Source: Flavobacteriaceae bacterium S0862 | GTDB lineage: Bacteria > Bacteroidota > Bacteroidia > Flavobacteriales > Flavobacteriaceae | Assembly (NCBI GenBank): GCA_023015825.1 | Contig: JALKAW010000001.1 | Location: 124,001 to 188,000 of the forward strand | Direction: 5' to 3' | DNA: 64,000 bases | In this document: in pieces, positions 1 to 10,796 of the stretch | Layout of the letters: each line of letters starts with the position of its first letter | How positions within the stretch are numbered: position 1 is the stretch's first letter | Notes under the pieces: model-generated | Database searches by the model: none | The model's input: only the letters and a program-made list of their open reading frames with translations | What the model was told of the DNA's origin: nothing | Position numbers and translations under genes: made by a program

Positions 1-2271
1 TGTTTGTTTACCACTATTAACAACCACAGATGTAAATCCAGTAGAACCATCTAGTGGCACTGTTACAGGTAAATCTTCGTCAGTTCTATTGAAGTAAGAC
101 AAGTCTAAGCTTATTTTGTTATTGAATAAACGGAATTCCGTACCAACTTCAAATTCAGATCTTGTACCACCAATAATATTGGGGTTTGGTTGTCTACCAC
201 TAACATTAAGTCTACCAAAACCTTGGTATAATGTTCCTACACCATACACACCAGCAGTTTGGTATGCACCAGGGAAGAAAGGAGCTTGAGTATATCCAGC
301 TCTTAACTTAGCAAATGTTACAACATCGTTTTTAGCAAACACTTCGTGAGCTAAGAAACTTAAAGAGGCTCCAAAAGTTTCAATACGGTTAGCTTCAGGG
401 TTTGCTGTAGAAGACCAATCATATCTATATGATCCATCTAAATATAACATCTTTTTATATCCAACAGAACCTTTTACAAAAATACCATCTCTTTTAGTCT
501 CCGTTAATCCTTGAGTTGCTCTTACCGGGTCTTTAGATCCAGCTAAGTTGTAAAAATTAGGAATAGATAAATCTCCAACAGTACTTGCAAACAAGCTATG
601 ATTAGCTATTTCAATTTTTTCAACACCCAAACTTACAGTATAATCAATATCACCGTTCATAGCAGTGTTGCTATAGTTTGCCATAGCAAAATAATCGGTT
701 CTTTCATTATCACTAGCACCTTGGTTATAGAAAGCAGGATCTAGTAAACTTTTAGTAGTCCCTCTGTCATCATTTTGATAAGCGTTGTAAGTCTTTCTAA
801 TTTCAGCTGTAATATTTAAGTTGTCATTAAAAGTAAATGTACCTCCAACTTTTCCATAATAGGTATTCTTTCTATAGTTTCTATCATTTTCGTATGACTG
901 GAAGTATGGTGTATCCCAATATAAAGGACGTGCGTCTCTAGGACCACGAATGTTCCAAGATACAACCTGACCATTACGCTCATAACGTCTTAAACGTTTA
1001 AAGTCTAATTGTCTTTGCCACCATTGGTTAAAGTTAGAACCTAAGTTAGCATACCCTTGATCCGGGTTGTTAAGCATATCTCTATCTTCAATATTTACAT
1101 TTGCAAAAAATTCAAACTTCTCTGATATATTATAAGATAAGTTTGCAGCAAACCTAATTGATTTATTGCTAGAGTTAGGAACAATACCATTTGCTTCAAT
1201 CATTGTAACTGCAGTTCTAATATTGTAATTTTCATCTGCCTTAGAAAAAGCTAGGTTTGTATTGTTAGTAAAAGCATCCTCATAAAAAGTGTTAATATCA
1301 TTCTTACTAGGAGACCAAGGTCTTAATTCACCAAATTCTGGTGTTCCAGGAACCCAACTATCCCAGTGACGTACTAAAGTACCATCTAACTTAGGACCCC
1401 AACTTTCATCTGCAAAGAAATCAGGATAAAGGTCGCCATCAAAAGATGCCCACTCAGCAGGATCAGTTGCTGGGTTGTATGAGAATACATTAAATGATTG
1501 GCTATATCCACCACCATATTCATTTTGATACTCAGGTAAGTTTGTTACTTGGTTAATAGAAAATGTTTGGTCAATTTCAAACTTAGCTACACCATCTTCA
1601 CCTCTTTTAGTGGTGATGATAACTACACCATTTGCTCCCTCAGGACCATAAATTGCAGTAGCAGAACCACCTTTAAGTACAGAAATATCTGCAACATCAT
1701 CAGGGTTAATATCACTCGTGGCATATACTCTTACACCATCAACAACATATAAAAGGTTTGTTTCACCTCTTAATCTAATTTGAGAGTTTCCAAACGTTGT
1801 ACTTGAGTTACCAACAATTTGTACACCTGCAATTTTACCAGCTAAAGCATCAGCAATATCAGTCTCTTTTGCTTTTACTAGCTCTTCACCACCAACAGAT
1901 TGTTGAGAATAACCAAGTGATTTCTTTTCCCTTTTAATACCAAGGGCTGTTACTACCACCTCGTCTAACAATGCAGCATCTTCCTGCATGGTTACATTAA
2001 TAGTGTTTGAAGAACCAATTGTTTGTTCAACAGTTTTAAGTCCTACATAGGTAAAAGTAAGAACATCACCAACACTTGCATTAATGGTATAGTTACCATC
2101 AAAATCCGTTTGTGTTCCATTAGTTGTACCTTTTACTAAAATGTTAACTCCAGGAAGAGGCATGCCAGAGGCATCCGAAACCGTTCCCGAAATTGTTTTT
2201 TCTTGTGCAAAGGATATTTGCACAACAAACGCTAATAGTAGCGTTAAAATTCCACTAAACTTTGTTTTCAT
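1..2271 (-). CDS. SusC/RagA-family TonB-dependent outer-membrane receptor (partial)
   Basis: This is an outer-membrane receptor that imports ligands, typically oligosaccharides or peptides, using TonB energy and usually a SusD lipoprotein partner. The start codon is at 2269-2271, and 757 codons are open to the window edge, so the C-terminal barrel and any susD lie outside. Residues 1-22 form a signal peptide ending SFA. Residues about 26-105 match the carboxypeptidase-regulatory-like N-terminal domain (GTVSDASGMPLPGVNILVKG). A TonB box, DEVVVTALG, is at 103-111, followed by a plug with LRGETNLLYVVDGV and GPEGANGVVIITTK. The DEVVVTALGI form and the N-terminal extension are typical of SusC rather than siderophore receptors. 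The substrate cannot be told without the downstream genes. The 118-bp upstream gap holds no consensus TAnnTTTG box that I could identify. Confidence 0.93.
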   Translation of the reverse strand, partial: MKTKFSGILTLLLAFVVQISFAQEKTISGTVSDASGMPLPGVNILVKGTTNGTQTDFDGNYTINASVGDVLTFTYVGLKTVEQTIGSSNTINVTMQEDAALLDEVVVTALGIKREKKSLGYSQQSVGGEELVKAKETDIADALAGKIAGVQIVGNSSTTFGNSQIRLRGETNLLYVVDGVRVYATSDINPDDVADISVLKGGSATAIYGPEGANGVVIITTKRGEDGVAKFEIDQTFSINQVTNLPEYQNEYGGGYSQSFNVFSYNPATDPAEWASFDGDLYPDFFADESWGPKLDGTLVRHWDSWVPGTPEFGELRPWSPSKNDINTFYEDAFTNNTNLAFSKADENYNIRTAVTMIEANGIVPNSSNKSIRFAANLSYNISEKFEFFANVNIEDRDMLNNPDQGYANLGSNFNQWWQRQLDFKRLRRYERNGQVVSWNIRGPRDARPLYWDTPYFQSYENDRNYRKNTYYGKVGGTFTFNDNLNITAEIRKTYNAYQNDDRGTTKSLLDPAFYNQGASDNERTDYFAMANYSNTAMNGDIDYTVSLGVEKIEIANHSLFASTVGDLSIPNFYNLAGSKDPVRATQGLTETKRDGIFVKGSVGYKKMLYLDGSYRYDWSSTANPEANRIETFGASLSFLAHEVFAKNDVVTFAKLRAGYTQAPFFPGAYQTAGVYGVGTLYQGFGRLNVSGRQPNPNIIGGTRSEFEVGTEFRLFNNKISLDLSYFNRTDEDLPVTVPLDGSTGFTSVVVNSGKQT

Positions 2272-2389
2272 TTTATAATTTATTTGAATTAGTCAAAGCC
2301 AAAAATCTTAATAAAAAGTTAATAAACCAATTTTTATGAGTAAAAATTTTAATTTTTTTATAAAAAAAGGGAAGAAAACCGTGAAGAAT

Positions 2390-4090
2390 TTAGAATTTAG
2401 CATTTAAACTAAGGTGCATTTTTGAATTAGAAAATTCGAATTTTTGATCTTCAGATTTCCCAATTGCGTAGTTGAGTCTTAATACTCCAGCCTTTGTAAG
2501 AACCCCTAATCCAAATCCAAAACCGTAGAGTTTTTCGCTATAGTTTTCTAGGCTGTTATTGAGATACGCGGCGTCTGTAATAGTATGAACGTAAACTGAA
2601 GGACTTAGATTGTATCTGTATTCTAAATTTAAAAAGGCATATAAGGTTGCTAAAAGACTGTTTTCTTCAAAACCTCTTATGCTATTAATTCCCCCAAAAC
2701 GTAAGAGTTCATTTGTGAAATAATCTTCTGATTGAATTCCTTGCGAATTAGCTCTAAAAAAAATGCTGTTTTTTATATTTAGATTGAAAATCTTGTAAGC
2801 GTTTACTTCATAATATGATTGGTTTGCTTTTTGGTTATTGTTTTTCCTGCTTCCAAACCCAACTTTGGCATCTAAAATAAAATTGTTAGTGAATAGTAAA
2901 TTATTGTATTGTGGCTTTAATATTTGATACTGCAAATTGTAGAAGGTTGAATTGTAGTCCTCAATATTTAATAGAGGATTACCATCGATTAAGTTGTTTG
3001 ATTGTATTGATGTTAAACCAGTATACAATATTTGTTGATTGTTGATTTGATAGAATAAATTAGCCGACTGGCTAACTGTTGTAAATGTTGAGTCCTTTTT
3101 AAAAATCTCAAGGTCGAGTTCTGCACCTAAAGGTGAATTGAATATGTAAGGTGCTTTTAGGTTTGCATTAAATGTTTTTTGCTCGTTTTCATCACTCTTG
3201 TAAATAATATTGATTGATTCTCCGTAGTTTAGGTTGTTGTTAAGAGTTAAATCTAAATAGCCATCAAACTCCAATTTACCAGATGTTTCATTGGTGCCAA
3301 AACCTAGAAAGCCATCAAAAATATTGCTTTTGCGTTTTTGTAAGTATAAATATACTGTAGATGAGTCTTTTGTGAATAAAATTTCTGGCTCTCTAGTTAA
3401 GCTTGTAAAAGGCAATGAATTTAGTATTTTAACTTTTTCTTTTAACGTGTTAATATTTAAAGCTTTTTCAGGCTTTAGTTTTAGATAATGCTTTAAATAG
3501 GATTTTGGGAAATTCTCATAACCCTTAACGATAACCTTGTCAATAGTTCTTTCGCTATTAGATTCAATTACCAATTCAGCGTTAAGACTTTTGTTAGTGC
3601 TGCTCTTTTTTAAAAAATCTAATTTTACCGTAGAAAATGGATAACCGTTTTCAATTAGATAAGCATTTATTTCTGTAAGAAGAGATGGGATAGTTTCTAT
3701 ATTGGTTTCAAAGAAAGATTCATTAGTATTTCCTATTAGTGATTTTAAGAAATCAATAGAAATGGTATTTTTATCATAGTATATATATATGGTGTGATAT
3801 TTTTCACCCAATCGTATTTTACTGTGATATGTTGAGTCGTTTTCTTTTTTGGTCGAAACTATCTTATTTTCAATAAAGCCAATTTTCTGAAGATTTTCTT
3901 TTAGGTTAATGATTTCTTCTTGTAATAGTTTGAAATTTGAAAATGATTTCTTGTACCCAATAGAATCTATAACTGTAGTTTCATTGACTGTATTTCCAGA
4001 AACAATTAAAGTAAGATTTTGCGACGTCAAACCATTGATAAGGAATGTGCCATAAAGAGAGTATATAATAAGAATTCTAATTTTTTTCAA
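2390..4090 (-). CDS. Omp85/BamA-superfamily outer-membrane protein
   Basis: A 566-residue protein with an N-terminal signal sequence, a POTRA-like segment at about residues 180-255 (VIVKGYENFPKSYLKHYLKL) and a C-terminal beta-barrel of the surface-antigen type. The diagnostic barrel motif is GGINSIRGF near residue 468, matching the conserved (V/I)RG(F/Y) lock of Omp85 proteins. The last residue is Phe, as expected for a barrel recognised by BAM. It is shorter than BamA (about 800 residues, five POTRAs), so it is more likely a TamA-like or lineage-specific Omp85 member than the essential assembly factor. It lies upstream of the SusC gene on the same strand, 118 bp apart, and diverges from rpsL. 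Substrate and partner are unknown. Confidence 0.82.
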   Translation of the reverse strand: MKKIRILIIYSLYGTFLINGLTSQNLTLIVSGNTVNETTVIDSIGYKKSFSNFKLLQEEIINLKENLQKIGFIENKIVSTKKENDSTYHSKIRLGEKYHTIYIYYDKNTISIDFLKSLIGNTNESFFETNIETIPSLLTEINAYLIENGYPFSTVKLDFLKKSSTNKSLNAELVIESNSERTIDKVIVKGYENFPKSYLKHYLKLKPEKALNINTLKEKVKILNSLPFTSLTREPEILFTKDSSTVYLYLQKRKSNIFDGFLGFGTNETSGKLEFDGYLDLTLNNNLNYGESINIIYKSDENEQKTFNANLKAPYIFNSPLGAELDLEIFKKDSTFTTVSQSANLFYQINNQQILYTGLTSIQSNNLIDGNPLLNIEDYNSTFYNLQYQILKPQYNNLLFTNNFILDAKVGFGSRKNNNQKANQSYYEVNAYKIFNLNIKNSIFFRANSQGIQSEDYFTNELLRFGGINSIRGFEENSLLATLYAFLNLEYRYNLSPSVYVHTITDAAYLNNSLENYSEKLYGFGFGLGVLTKAGVLRLNYAIGKSEDQKFEFSNSKMHLSLNAKF

Positions 4091-4186
4091 GGCTTAAATT
4101 TGAGTATAAAACTAACGGAAATAAACATTAAATAATATTGAAGAAAAATTAATTTTTAATATAGAGTGAAAATTAATTATTTAAGA

Positions 4187-4217
4187 TTTGAATTATTCAT
4201 ATTAATTTCTACCTTTG
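4187..4217 (+). promoter_or_regulatory. Candidate promoter of the rpsL ribosomal cluster
   Basis: TTTG at 4187-4190 and TACCTTTG at 4210-4217 are separated by 19 bp. This fits the Bacteroidota housekeeping consensus (TTTG, 19-21 bp, TAnnTTTG) almost exactly. It would start transcription about 40 nt before the rpsL ATG and is the only good promoter seen ahead of the ribosomal cluster. Confidence 0.7.
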
Positions 4218-4261
4218 CAGCCCTCTAAAGTGAGGGTTAAATAAATATTATATAGAAATAT

Positions 4262-4636
4262 ATGCCAACAATTTCACAATTAGTAAGAAAAGGAAGAGCC
4301 AAAATAACTAAGAAGAGTAAATCGGCTGCTTTAAATTCTTGTCCTCAAAGACGTGGAGTTTGTACTCGTGTTTACACTACAACACCAAAAAAACCTAACT
4401 CAGCAATGCGTAAAGTTGCAAGGGTAAGGTTAACAAATGGTAACGAAGTAAACGCATACATTCCAGGAGAAGGGCACAATTTGCAAGAGCACTCGATAGT
4501 ATTAGTTAGAGGTGGAAGGGTAAAAGATTTACCAGGAGTTAGATATCACATTGTACGTGGTGCATTAGATACCGCAGGTGTCGAAGGTAGAACGCAACGT
4601 AGATCTAAGTATGGTGCTAAACGCCCTAAAAAGTAA
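4262..4636 (+). CDS. rpsL: 30S ribosomal protein S12
   Basis: Decoding-centre protein of the small subunit. The 124 residues match the usual length. The signature [18 protein letters not shown] is intact, and the lysines changed in streptomycin-resistant mutants (PKKPNS and RVKDLPGV regions) are wild type. The start [11 protein letters not shown] is the standard S12 N-terminus. First gene of the ribosomal cluster, 21 bp before rpsG. Confidence 0.99.
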   Translation: MPTISQLVRKGRAKITKKSKSAALNSCPQRRGVCTRVYTTTPKKPNSAMRKVARVRLTNGNEVNAYIPGEGHNLQEHSIVLVRGGRVKDLPGVRYHIVRGALDTAGVEGRTQRRSKYGAKRPKK

Positions 4637-4657
4637 TTTAAACTTTAAGAAGAAGAC

Positions 4658-5134
4658 ATGAGAAAAAGAGCAGCGAAAAAAAGACCGCTTTTACCAGATC
4701 CAAAATTTAACGATCAGTTAGTAACTCGTTTTGTTAACATGATGATGTGGGATGGTAAAAAGTCAGTAGCTTTTAAAATTTTCTACGATGCAATAGATAT
4801 TGTGGAAGAAAAGAACACAGACGAAGAAAAAACTGCCTTAGAAATATGGAAAGATGCTTTATCAAACGTTATGCCTCACGTAGAAGTGCGTAGTCGTAGA
4901 GTAGGTGGAGCAACATTTCAAATTCCAATGCAAATTCGTCCAGACCGTAAAGTTTCTACAGCAATGAAATGGCTTATTAGCTTTTCAAGAAAAAGAAACG
5001 AAAAATCTATGGCTCAAAAATTAGCAGCAGAAGTATTAGCTGCAGCTAAAGAAGAAGGAGCAGCTGTTAAGAAAAGAGTAGATACTCATAAAATGGCAGA
5101 AGCAAATAAAGCATTCTCACACTTTAGATTTTAG
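4658..5134 (+). CDS. rpsG: 30S ribosomal protein S7
   Basis: Primary 16S rRNA-binding protein that nucleates the 30S head. 158 residues, with the family core [19 protein letters not shown] and [14 protein letters not shown]. It ends with the short C-terminus KAFSHFRF. It is followed after only 3 bp by fusA, so the two are surely cotranscribed and probably translationally coupled. Confidence 0.99.
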   Translation: MRKRAAKKRPLLPDPKFNDQLVTRFVNMMMWDGKKSVAFKIFYDAIDIVEEKNTDEEKTALEIWKDALSNVMPHVEVRSRRVGGATFQIPMQIRPDRKVSTAMKWLISFSRKRNEKSMAQKLAAEVLAAAKEEGAAVKKRVDTHKMAEANKAFSHFRF

Positions 5135-5137
5135 AAA

Positions 5138-7267
5138 ATGGCACAAAGAGATTTAAAATATACAAGAAATATAGGTATTGCAGCACATATTGATGCTGGT
5201 AAAACTACAACTACAGAGCGTATCCTTTATTATACTGGTGTGTCTCACAAAATTGGTGAAGTACATGATGGTGCAGCGACTATGGACTGGATGGAACAAG
5301 AGCAAGAAAGAGGTATTACAATTACTTCGGCTGCTACAACTTGTACATGGCAGTTTCCATTAGAAAATGCTGAACCAACGCCTGAAACAAAAGGATATCA
5401 CTTTAATATTATTGATACTCCTGGTCACGTTGATTTTACGGTTGAAGTAAACCGTTCATTACGTGTACTTGATGGTTTAGTATTCTTATTTAGTGCAGTT
5501 GATGGTGTTGAACCACAATCTGAAACTAACTGGAGATTAGCAGATAACTATAAAGTGCCACGTATTGGTTTTGTTAATAAAATGGATCGTCAAGGATCTA
5601 ATTTTATGGAGGTTTGTCAGCAAGTTAAAGACATGCTGGGTTCAAATGCAGTGCCAATTGTAATGAATATTGGTGATGAAGCTGACTTTAAAGGTATTGT
5701 AGACTTAGTAAAAAATCGTGCCATTGTGTGGCATGACGAAACTCAAGGAGCTACTTTCGATGTTATCGATATTCCTGAAGAGTTAAAAGCAGAAGCTGCA
5801 GAATTAAGAGCAAAACTTATTGAAGAAGTTGCGACTTACGATGAGAATTTATTAGAAAAATTCATGGAAGATGAAGATTCTATTACCGAGGACGAAGTGC
5901 ATGCTGCACTTAGAGCTGCTGTAATGGATATGGCAATCATTCCTATGATTTGCGGGTCTGCATTTAAGAATAAAGGTGTGCAATTCTTATTAGATGCTGT
6001 GTGTCGTTACTTACCTTCTCCAGTAGATAAAGAAGGTATCGTAGGGATTAATCCAGATACAGAACAAGAAGAAATACGTAAACCAGATGTAAAGGAGCCG
6101 TTTGCTGCTTTAGCATTCAAGATTGCTACAGATCCTTTTGTTGGTCGTTTAGCATTTTTCCGTGCCTACTCTGGTCGTTTAGACGCAGGTTCTTATATTT
6201 TGAACAATCGTTCAGGTAAAAAAGAACGTATATCACGTATTTATCAAATGCACTCTAATAAGCAAAATGCAATCGATTTTATCGAAGCAGGAGATATTGG
6301 AGCTGCGGTAGGCTTTAAAGATATTAAGACTGGGGACACTATGTCTGATGAAAAACATCCTATTGTTTTAGAATCTATGGACTTTCCAGATCCAGTAATT
6401 GGTATTGCTGTGGAGCCTAAGACTAAAGCAGATGTTGATAAATTAGGTATGTCTTTAGCAAAATTAGCTGAAGAAGACCCGACATTTACAGTAAGAACAG
6501 ACGAAGCTTCAGGACAGACAATTATTTCTGGAATGGGAGAGCTTCACTTAGATATTATTGTTGACCGTTTACGTCGCGAGTTTAAGGTAGAGGTAAACCA
6601 AGGTCAACCGCAAGTTGAGTACAAAGAAGCTATTACTCAAACTGCAGACCATAGAGAGGTTTACAAAAAACAATCTGGTGGTCGTGGTAAGTTTGCTGAT
6701 ATTGTATTTACCCTTGAGCCAGCAGATGAAGGTGCAACAGGTCTTCAATTTGAATCAATCATTAAAGGTGGTAACGTTCCTAAAGAATTTATCCCTTCAA
6801 TTGAAAAAGGATTTAAAATGGCAATGGTAAATGGTCCATTAGCAGGTTACGAAGTTGATGCTATGAAAGTAACATTGAAAGATGGGTCTTATCATGATGT
6901 TGATTCGGATCAATTATCATTCGAATTAGCTGCAAAACTTGGATTTAAAAATGCTGCAAAAGCTGCAAAAGCTGTAATAATGGAACCTATTATGAAACTT
7001 GAGGTAATTACTCCTGAAGAAAACATGGGTGATATTGTTGGAGATTTAAACAGAAGAAGAGGTCAAGTAAGTGATATGGGAGATAGAGCAGGAGCTAAAA
7101 CAGTAAAAGCAACTGTGCCATTATCTGAAATGTTTGGTTATGTAACAACATTAAGAACATTATCATCAGGTCGTGCAACATCAACTATGGAATTTTCACA
7201 CTATGCTGAAACTCCTTCAAATATTTCAGAAGAAGTAATTAAAGCTGCTAAAGGCGTTGAATCGTAA
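5138..7267 (+). CDS. fusA: Elongation factor G
   Basis: Translocation GTPase of 709 residues. The P-loop AHIDAGKTT is at residues 16-24, the switch region RGITI follows at 58-62, DTPGH is at 93-97 and NKMD near 147, so all G motifs are intact. The C-terminal half contains [14 protein letters not shown] and the domain IV/V segments. A short insertion (about residues 76-88) lies between switch I and the DTPGH motif, as in other Bacteroidota EF-G proteins. No tuf gene follows; rpsJ begins 11 bp downstream. Confidence 0.99.
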   Translation: MAQRDLKYTRNIGIAAHIDAGKTTTTERILYYTGVSHKIGEVHDGAATMDWMEQEQERGITITSAATTCTWQFPLENAEPTPETKGYHFNIIDTPGHVDFTVEVNRSLRVLDGLVFLFSAVDGVEPQSETNWRLADNYKVPRIGFVNKMDRQGSNFMEVCQQVKDMLGSNAVPIVMNIGDEADFKGIVDLVKNRAIVWHDETQGATFDVIDIPEELKAEAAELRAKLIEEVATYDENLLEKFMEDEDSITEDEVHAALRAAVMDMAIIPMICGSAFKNKGVQFLLDAVCRYLPSPVDKEGIVGINPDTEQEEIRKPDVKEPFAALAFKIATDPFVGRLAFFRAYSGRLDAGSYILNNRSGKKERISRIYQMHSNKQNAIDFIEAGDIGAAVGFKDIKTGDTMSDEKHPIVLESMDFPDPVIGIAVEPKTKADVDKLGMSLAKLAEEDPTFTVRTDEASGQTIISGMGELHLDIIVDRLRREFKVEVNQGQPQVEYKEAITQTADHREVYKKQSGGRGKFADIVFTLEPADEGATGLQFESIIKGGNVPKEFIPSIEKGFKMAMVNGPLAGYEVDAMKVTLKDGSYHDVDSDQLSFELAAKLGFKNAAKAAKAVIMEPIMKLEVITPEENMGDIVGDLNRRRGQVSDMGDRAGAKTVKATVPLSEMFGYVTTLRTLSSGRATSTMEFSHYAETPSNISEEVIKAAKGVES

Positions 7268-7278
7268 ATCTTAAGAAA

Positions 7279-7584
7279 ATGAGTCAAAAAATCAGAATAA
7301 AATTAAAATCTTACGATCACAATTTAGTAGACAAATCTGCTGAGAAGATTGTAAAAACAGTAAAAAGTACAGGTGCTGTAGTAACTGGACCAATTCCATT
7401 ACCAACACACAAGAAAATTTTCACTGTATTACGTTCACCACACGTAAATAAGAAGTCTAGAGAACAATTTCAATTAAGCTCTTACAAGAGGTTATTAGAT
7501 ATTTACTCTTCATCTTCTAAAACAATTGACGCTCTAATGAAGTTAGAGTTGCCAAGTGGTGTTGAAGTAGAAATTAAAGTTTAA
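7279..7584 (+). CDS. rpsJ: 30S ribosomal protein S10
   Basis: Small-subunit head protein, also a NusE-type antitermination partner. 101 residues, with the family core [38 protein letters not shown] and [15 protein letters not shown]. Normally it opens an S10 operon of its own; here it directly follows fusA. A 122-bp gap with a strong hairpin separates it from rplC. Confidence 0.99.
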   Translation: MSQKIRIKLKSYDHNLVDKSAEKIVKTVKSTGAVVTGPIPLPTHKKIFTVLRSPHVNKKSREQFQLSSYKRLLDIYSSSSKTIDALMKLELPSGVEVEIKV

Positions 7585-7636
7585 GTATAAACTTACATGT
7601 CCTAAGCTGCGAGCGAAGGAAAAACGGTAAAAATAC

Positions 7637-7670
7637 AATTCAAGGTCGAATGTATTTTCGACCTTGAATT
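7637..7670 (+). promoter_or_regulatory. Perfect 14-bp hairpin between rpsJ and rplC
   Basis: AATTCAAGGTCGAA (7637-7650) is the exact reverse complement of TTCGACCTTGAATT (7657-7670), with a 6-nt loop. There is no long T-run after it, so it is not a classical terminator. It sits in the longest spacer of the first 11 genes, 36 nt before the rplC start, and could be an attenuator, a processing site or an r-protein binding site. Confidence 0.6.
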
Positions 7671-7706
7671 TTAAATAACAAATAGTAATAATTAATAATA
7701 AATAAT

Positions 7707-8324
7707 ATGTCTGGGTTAATTGGAAAAAAAATCGGAATGACCAGCATTTTTGATGAAAACGGGAAGAATATTCCTTGTACAGTAATCGAAGCTGGACCAT
7801 GCGTTGTTACCCAAGTCAGAACTGAAGAAGTTGATGGTTATAATGCCCTTCAACTTGGTTTCGATGACAAGACAGAGAAAAATGCTACTAAAGCTGACAT
7901 AGGTCACGCTAAAAAAGCAGGTACTTCTGTTAAAAGAAAAGTCGCGGAATTTAAAGGTTTTGATGAGGAGTACAAATTAGGTGATAAGATAACAGTAGAG
8001 CACTTTGTAGAAGGTGAGTTTGTTGATGTTGCTGCAACCTCAAAAGGTAAAGGATTTCAAGGCGTTGTAAAACGTCACGGATTTGCTGGTGTAGGTCAAG
8101 CTACTCACGGTCAACATAACCGTTTAAGAGCGCCAGGTTCTATTGGAGCTGCATCGTATCCTGCAAGAGTTTTCAAAGGAATGAAAATGGCAGGACGAAT
8201 GGGTGGTGAAAAAGTGAAAGTTCAAAATTTAAGAGTTTTAAAAGTAGTAGCAGATAAAAATCTACTTGTGGTTAAAGGATGTATTCCTGGACACAAAAAC
8301 GCTTATGTAACAATTCAGAAGTAA
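7707..8324 (+). CDS. rplC: 50S ribosomal protein L3
   Basis: Early 23S rRNA-binding assembly protein near the peptidyl-transferase centre. 205 residues, starting [13 protein letters not shown]. The loop [18 protein letters not shown], containing the Gln that is methylated by PrmB in other bacteria, is intact. The stop codon overlaps the rplD start by one base (taATG). Confidence 0.99.
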   Translation: MSGLIGKKIGMTSIFDENGKNIPCTVIEAGPCVVTQVRTEEVDGYNALQLGFDDKTEKNATKADIGHAKKAGTSVKRKVAEFKGFDEEYKLGDKITVEHFVEGEFVDVAATSKGKGFQGVVKRHGFAGVGQATHGQHNRLRAPGSIGAASYPARVFKGMKMAGRMGGEKVKVQNLRVLKVVADKNLLVVKGCIPGHKNAYVTIQK

Positions 8325-8953
8325 TGAAGGTAGCAGTTTTAGATATTAAAGGAAAAGACACAGGAAGAAAGGTAGACCTTTCTAAAAATGTGTTCGCTAT
8401 AGAGCCAAATAATCATGCTGTTTACTTAGATGTTAAGCAATATCTTGCTAATCAACGTCAAGGAACACATAAGGCAAAGGAAAGAGCTGAAATTACAGGA
8501 AGTACACGTAAGATTAAGAAACAAAAAGGAACAGGTACAGCTCGTGCAGGTTCTATAAAGTCTGGTGTATTTAAAGGTGGTGGACGTATGTTCGGACCAA
8601 GACCAAGAAACTATAGTTTCAAATTAAATAAAAACGTGAAGCGTTTAGCTAGAAAATCAGCATTGTCAATCAAGGCTGGAGAGAAGGCAATTACAGTTTT
8701 GGAAGACTTCAATTTTGATGCTCCAAAAACTAAAAACTTCACAGCTGTATTAAAGGCTTTAGACCTAGAAAACAAAAAATCTTTGTTTGTGTTGGGAGCG
8801 TCAAATAATAATGTATATTTGTCGTCACGCAATTTAAAAGGGTCTGAAGTTATAAATAGCTCAGAATTAAGTACTTATAAGATTTTAAATGCAAATCAAG
8901 TAATACTTTTGGAAAGCTCTTTAGAAGGAATTGAATCGAATTTAAGTAAATAA
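8324..8953 (+). CDS. rplD: 50S ribosomal protein L4
   Basis: Lines the exit tunnel; in E. coli L4 also represses its own operon. 209 residues from the ATG at 8324, which overlaps the rplC stop by one base. A longer reading from 8279 would add 15 residues read out of frame from rplC and is rejected. Core motifs are [31 protein letters not shown] and [14 protein letters not shown]. Confidence 0.98.
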   Translation: MKVAVLDIKGKDTGRKVDLSKNVFAIEPNNHAVYLDVKQYLANQRQGTHKAKERAEITGSTRKIKKQKGTGTARAGSIKSGVFKGGGRMFGPRPRNYSFKLNKNVKRLARKSALSIKAGEKAITVLEDFNFDAPKTKNFTAVLKALDLENKKSLFVLGASNNNVYLSSRNLKGSEVINSSELSTYKILNANQVILLESSLEGIESNLSK

Positions 8954-8960
8954 GAAAACC

Positions 8961-9251
8961 ATGAGTATCTTAATTAAACCTATAATCACAGAAAAGGCAA
9001 CAAACGATAGCGAGTTAAACAACCGCTATACTTTTCAAGTGAACAAAAAGGCGAACAAGGTAGAAATCAAAAAAGCAGTGGAAACTGTTTATGGTGTTTC
9101 TGTTGAAAAAGTTCGTACTATAAATGTCCGTCCAGATAGGAAGACTAAGTTTACTAAAACTGGTGTTCAACATGGTAAAACAAATGCTGTTAAAAAAGCA
9201 ATTGTACAACTGGCGGAAGGTGAGACGATTGATTTATATGCTAATATGTAA
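8961..9251 (+). CDS. rplW: 50S ribosomal protein L23
   Basis: Exit-tunnel rim protein that docks SRP and trigger factor. 96 residues, beginning SILIKPIITEKAT with the family core YTFQVNKKANKVEIKKAVE and VRTINVRPDRK. Seven bases after rplD. Confidence 0.99.
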   Translation: MSILIKPIITEKATNDSELNNRYTFQVNKKANKVEIKKAVETVYGVSVEKVRTINVRPDRKTKFTKTGVQHGKTNAVKKAIVQLAEGETIDLYANM

Positions 9252-9264
9252 TTAGACAAAAAAA

Positions 9265-10092
9265 ATGTCAGTAAGAAAATTAAAACCGATCACACCAGGA
9301 CAGCGATTTAGAGTAGTAAATGGATTTGACGCCATTACTACTGATAAGCCGGAGAAAAGTTTATTAGCTCCGAATAAAAGGTCTGGTGGTAGAAACAGTC
9401 AAGGAAAAATGACCATGCGCTATAAAGGTGGAGGTCATAAAAAGAGGTACCGTATAATCGATTTTAAGCGAAACAAGACAGGGATTCCTGCCGAAGTAGC
9501 TTCAATAGAATACGACCCAAACAGAACAGCGTTTATCGCATTATTGAATTATCAAGATGGTGAGAAGCGTTACATTGTTGCTCAAAATGGACTACAAGTT
9601 GGGCAAAAAATAGTATCTGGAGAAGGTAGTGTTGCACCAGAAATTGGAAATGCAATGCCACTTAGTGAAATCCCTTTAGGAACAATTATTTCTTGTATAG
9701 AGTTGCGACCAGGACAAGGAGCTGTTATGGCTCGTAGTGCTGGAGCATTTGCTCAATTAATGGCAAGAGATGGTAAGTTTGCAACGGTTAAATTGCCATC
9801 AGGTGAAACAAGATTAATTCTTGCTAATTGTATGGCTACAATTGGAGTAGTGTCAAACTCAGATCATCAATTATTAGTATCTGGTAAAGCAGGTAGAAGT
9901 AGATGGTTAGGAAGACGCCCAAGAACAAGACCAGTAGTAATGAATCCAGTCGATCATCCAATGGGTGGTGGTGAAGGTAAATCTTCAGGAGGACATCCAC
10001 GTTCTAGAAATGGAATACCAGCTAAAGGATATAGAACACGTTCTAAGACCAAAGCAAGTAATAAATATATTGTTGAACGTAGAAAGAAATAA
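9265..10092 (+). CDS. rplB: 50S ribosomal protein L2
   Basis: Peptidyl-transferase-centre protein, 275 residues. It carries the core [22 protein letters not shown] and the C-terminal signature [17 protein letters not shown], which includes the His important for peptidyl transfer. Standard length and start ([13 protein letters not shown]). Confidence 0.99.
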   Translation: MSVRKLKPITPGQRFRVVNGFDAITTDKPEKSLLAPNKRSGGRNSQGKMTMRYKGGGHKKRYRIIDFKRNKTGIPAEVASIEYDPNRTAFIALLNYQDGEKRYIVAQNGLQVGQKIVSGEGSVAPEIGNAMPLSEIPLGTIISCIELRPGQGAVMARSAGAFAQLMARDGKFATVKLPSGETRLILANCMATIGVVSNSDHQLLVSGKAGRSRWLGRRPRTRPVVMNPVDHPMGGGEGKSSGGHPRSRNGIPAKGYRTRSKTKASNKYIVERRKK

Positions 10093-10098
10093 TAAATC

Positions 10099-10377
10099 AT
10101 GGCAAGATCATTAAAAAAAGGACCTTACGTTCATTATAAATTAGAAAGAAAAGTAGCTGCTAACGTTGAAGCTAACAAGAAAACTGTTATCAAAACTTGG
10201 TCAAGAGCAAGTATGATTACTCCAGATTTCGTTGGACAAACAATCGCAGTTCATAATGGCCGCCAATTTGTACCAGTATATGTTACTGAAAACATGGTAG
10301 GACATAAATTAGGAGAATTTTCACCAACAAGATCGTTTAGAGGTCATGCAGGTGCTAAAAATAAAGGTAAAAAATAA
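10099..10377 (+). CDS. rpsS: 30S ribosomal protein S19
   Basis: 30S head protein that contacts S13. 92 residues, with [11 protein letters not shown] at the start and [27 protein letters not shown] inside, all typical of the family. Six bases after rplB. Confidence 0.99.
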   Translation: MARSLKKGPYVHYKLERKVAANVEANKKTVIKTWSRASMITPDFVGQTIAVHNGRQFVPVYVTENMVGHKLGEFSPTRSFRGHAGAKNKGKK

Positions 10378-10382
10378 GAGCT

Positions 10383-10793
10383 ATGGGAAGTCGTAAAAAA
10401 CAAATGGCAGACGCTATTAAGGAAGGGAAAAAGCAAGTTGCTTTTGCTAAGCTTAATAACTGTCCTACGTCACCAAGAAAAATGCGCTTAGTAGCCGATT
10501 TAGTAAGAGGTGAAAAGGTAGAAAAAGCACTTAATATCTTAAGATTCAGTCAAAAAGAAGCATCTCGTCGTTTAGAAAAGTTGTTATTGTCTGCAGTTGC
10601 AAACTGGCAAGCTAAAAACGAAGATGCCGATATTGAAGAGGCAGAATTATTTGTAAAAGAGATTAGAGTTGATGGAGGAGCGATGTTAAAAAGATTGCGT
10701 CCAGCACCTCAAGGTCGTGCACATAGAATTAGAAAAAGATCTAATCACGTAACACTCGTGCTTGGAGCTAATAATAACACACAAAGCAATTAA
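10383..10793 (+). CDS. rplV: 50S ribosomal protein L22
   Basis: Exit-tunnel protein whose beta-hairpin narrows the tunnel. 136 residues, longer than the 110 of E. coli because of an N-terminal basic extension before [19 protein letters not shown]. The hairpin segment [18 protein letters not shown] is intact. Confidence 0.98.
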   Translation: MGSRKKQMADAIKEGKKQVAFAKLNNCPTSPRKMRLVADLVRGEKVEKALNILRFSQKEASRRLEKLLLSAVANWQAKNEDADIEEAELFVKEIRVDGGAMLKRLRPAPQGRAHRIRKRSNHVTLVLGANNNTQSN

Positions 10794-10796
10794 TAA

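Noticed and set aside
8279-8323. Extra 15 residues in front of L4
   Set aside because: They overlap the end of rplC in another frame; the ATG at 8324 gives the normal L4 start.
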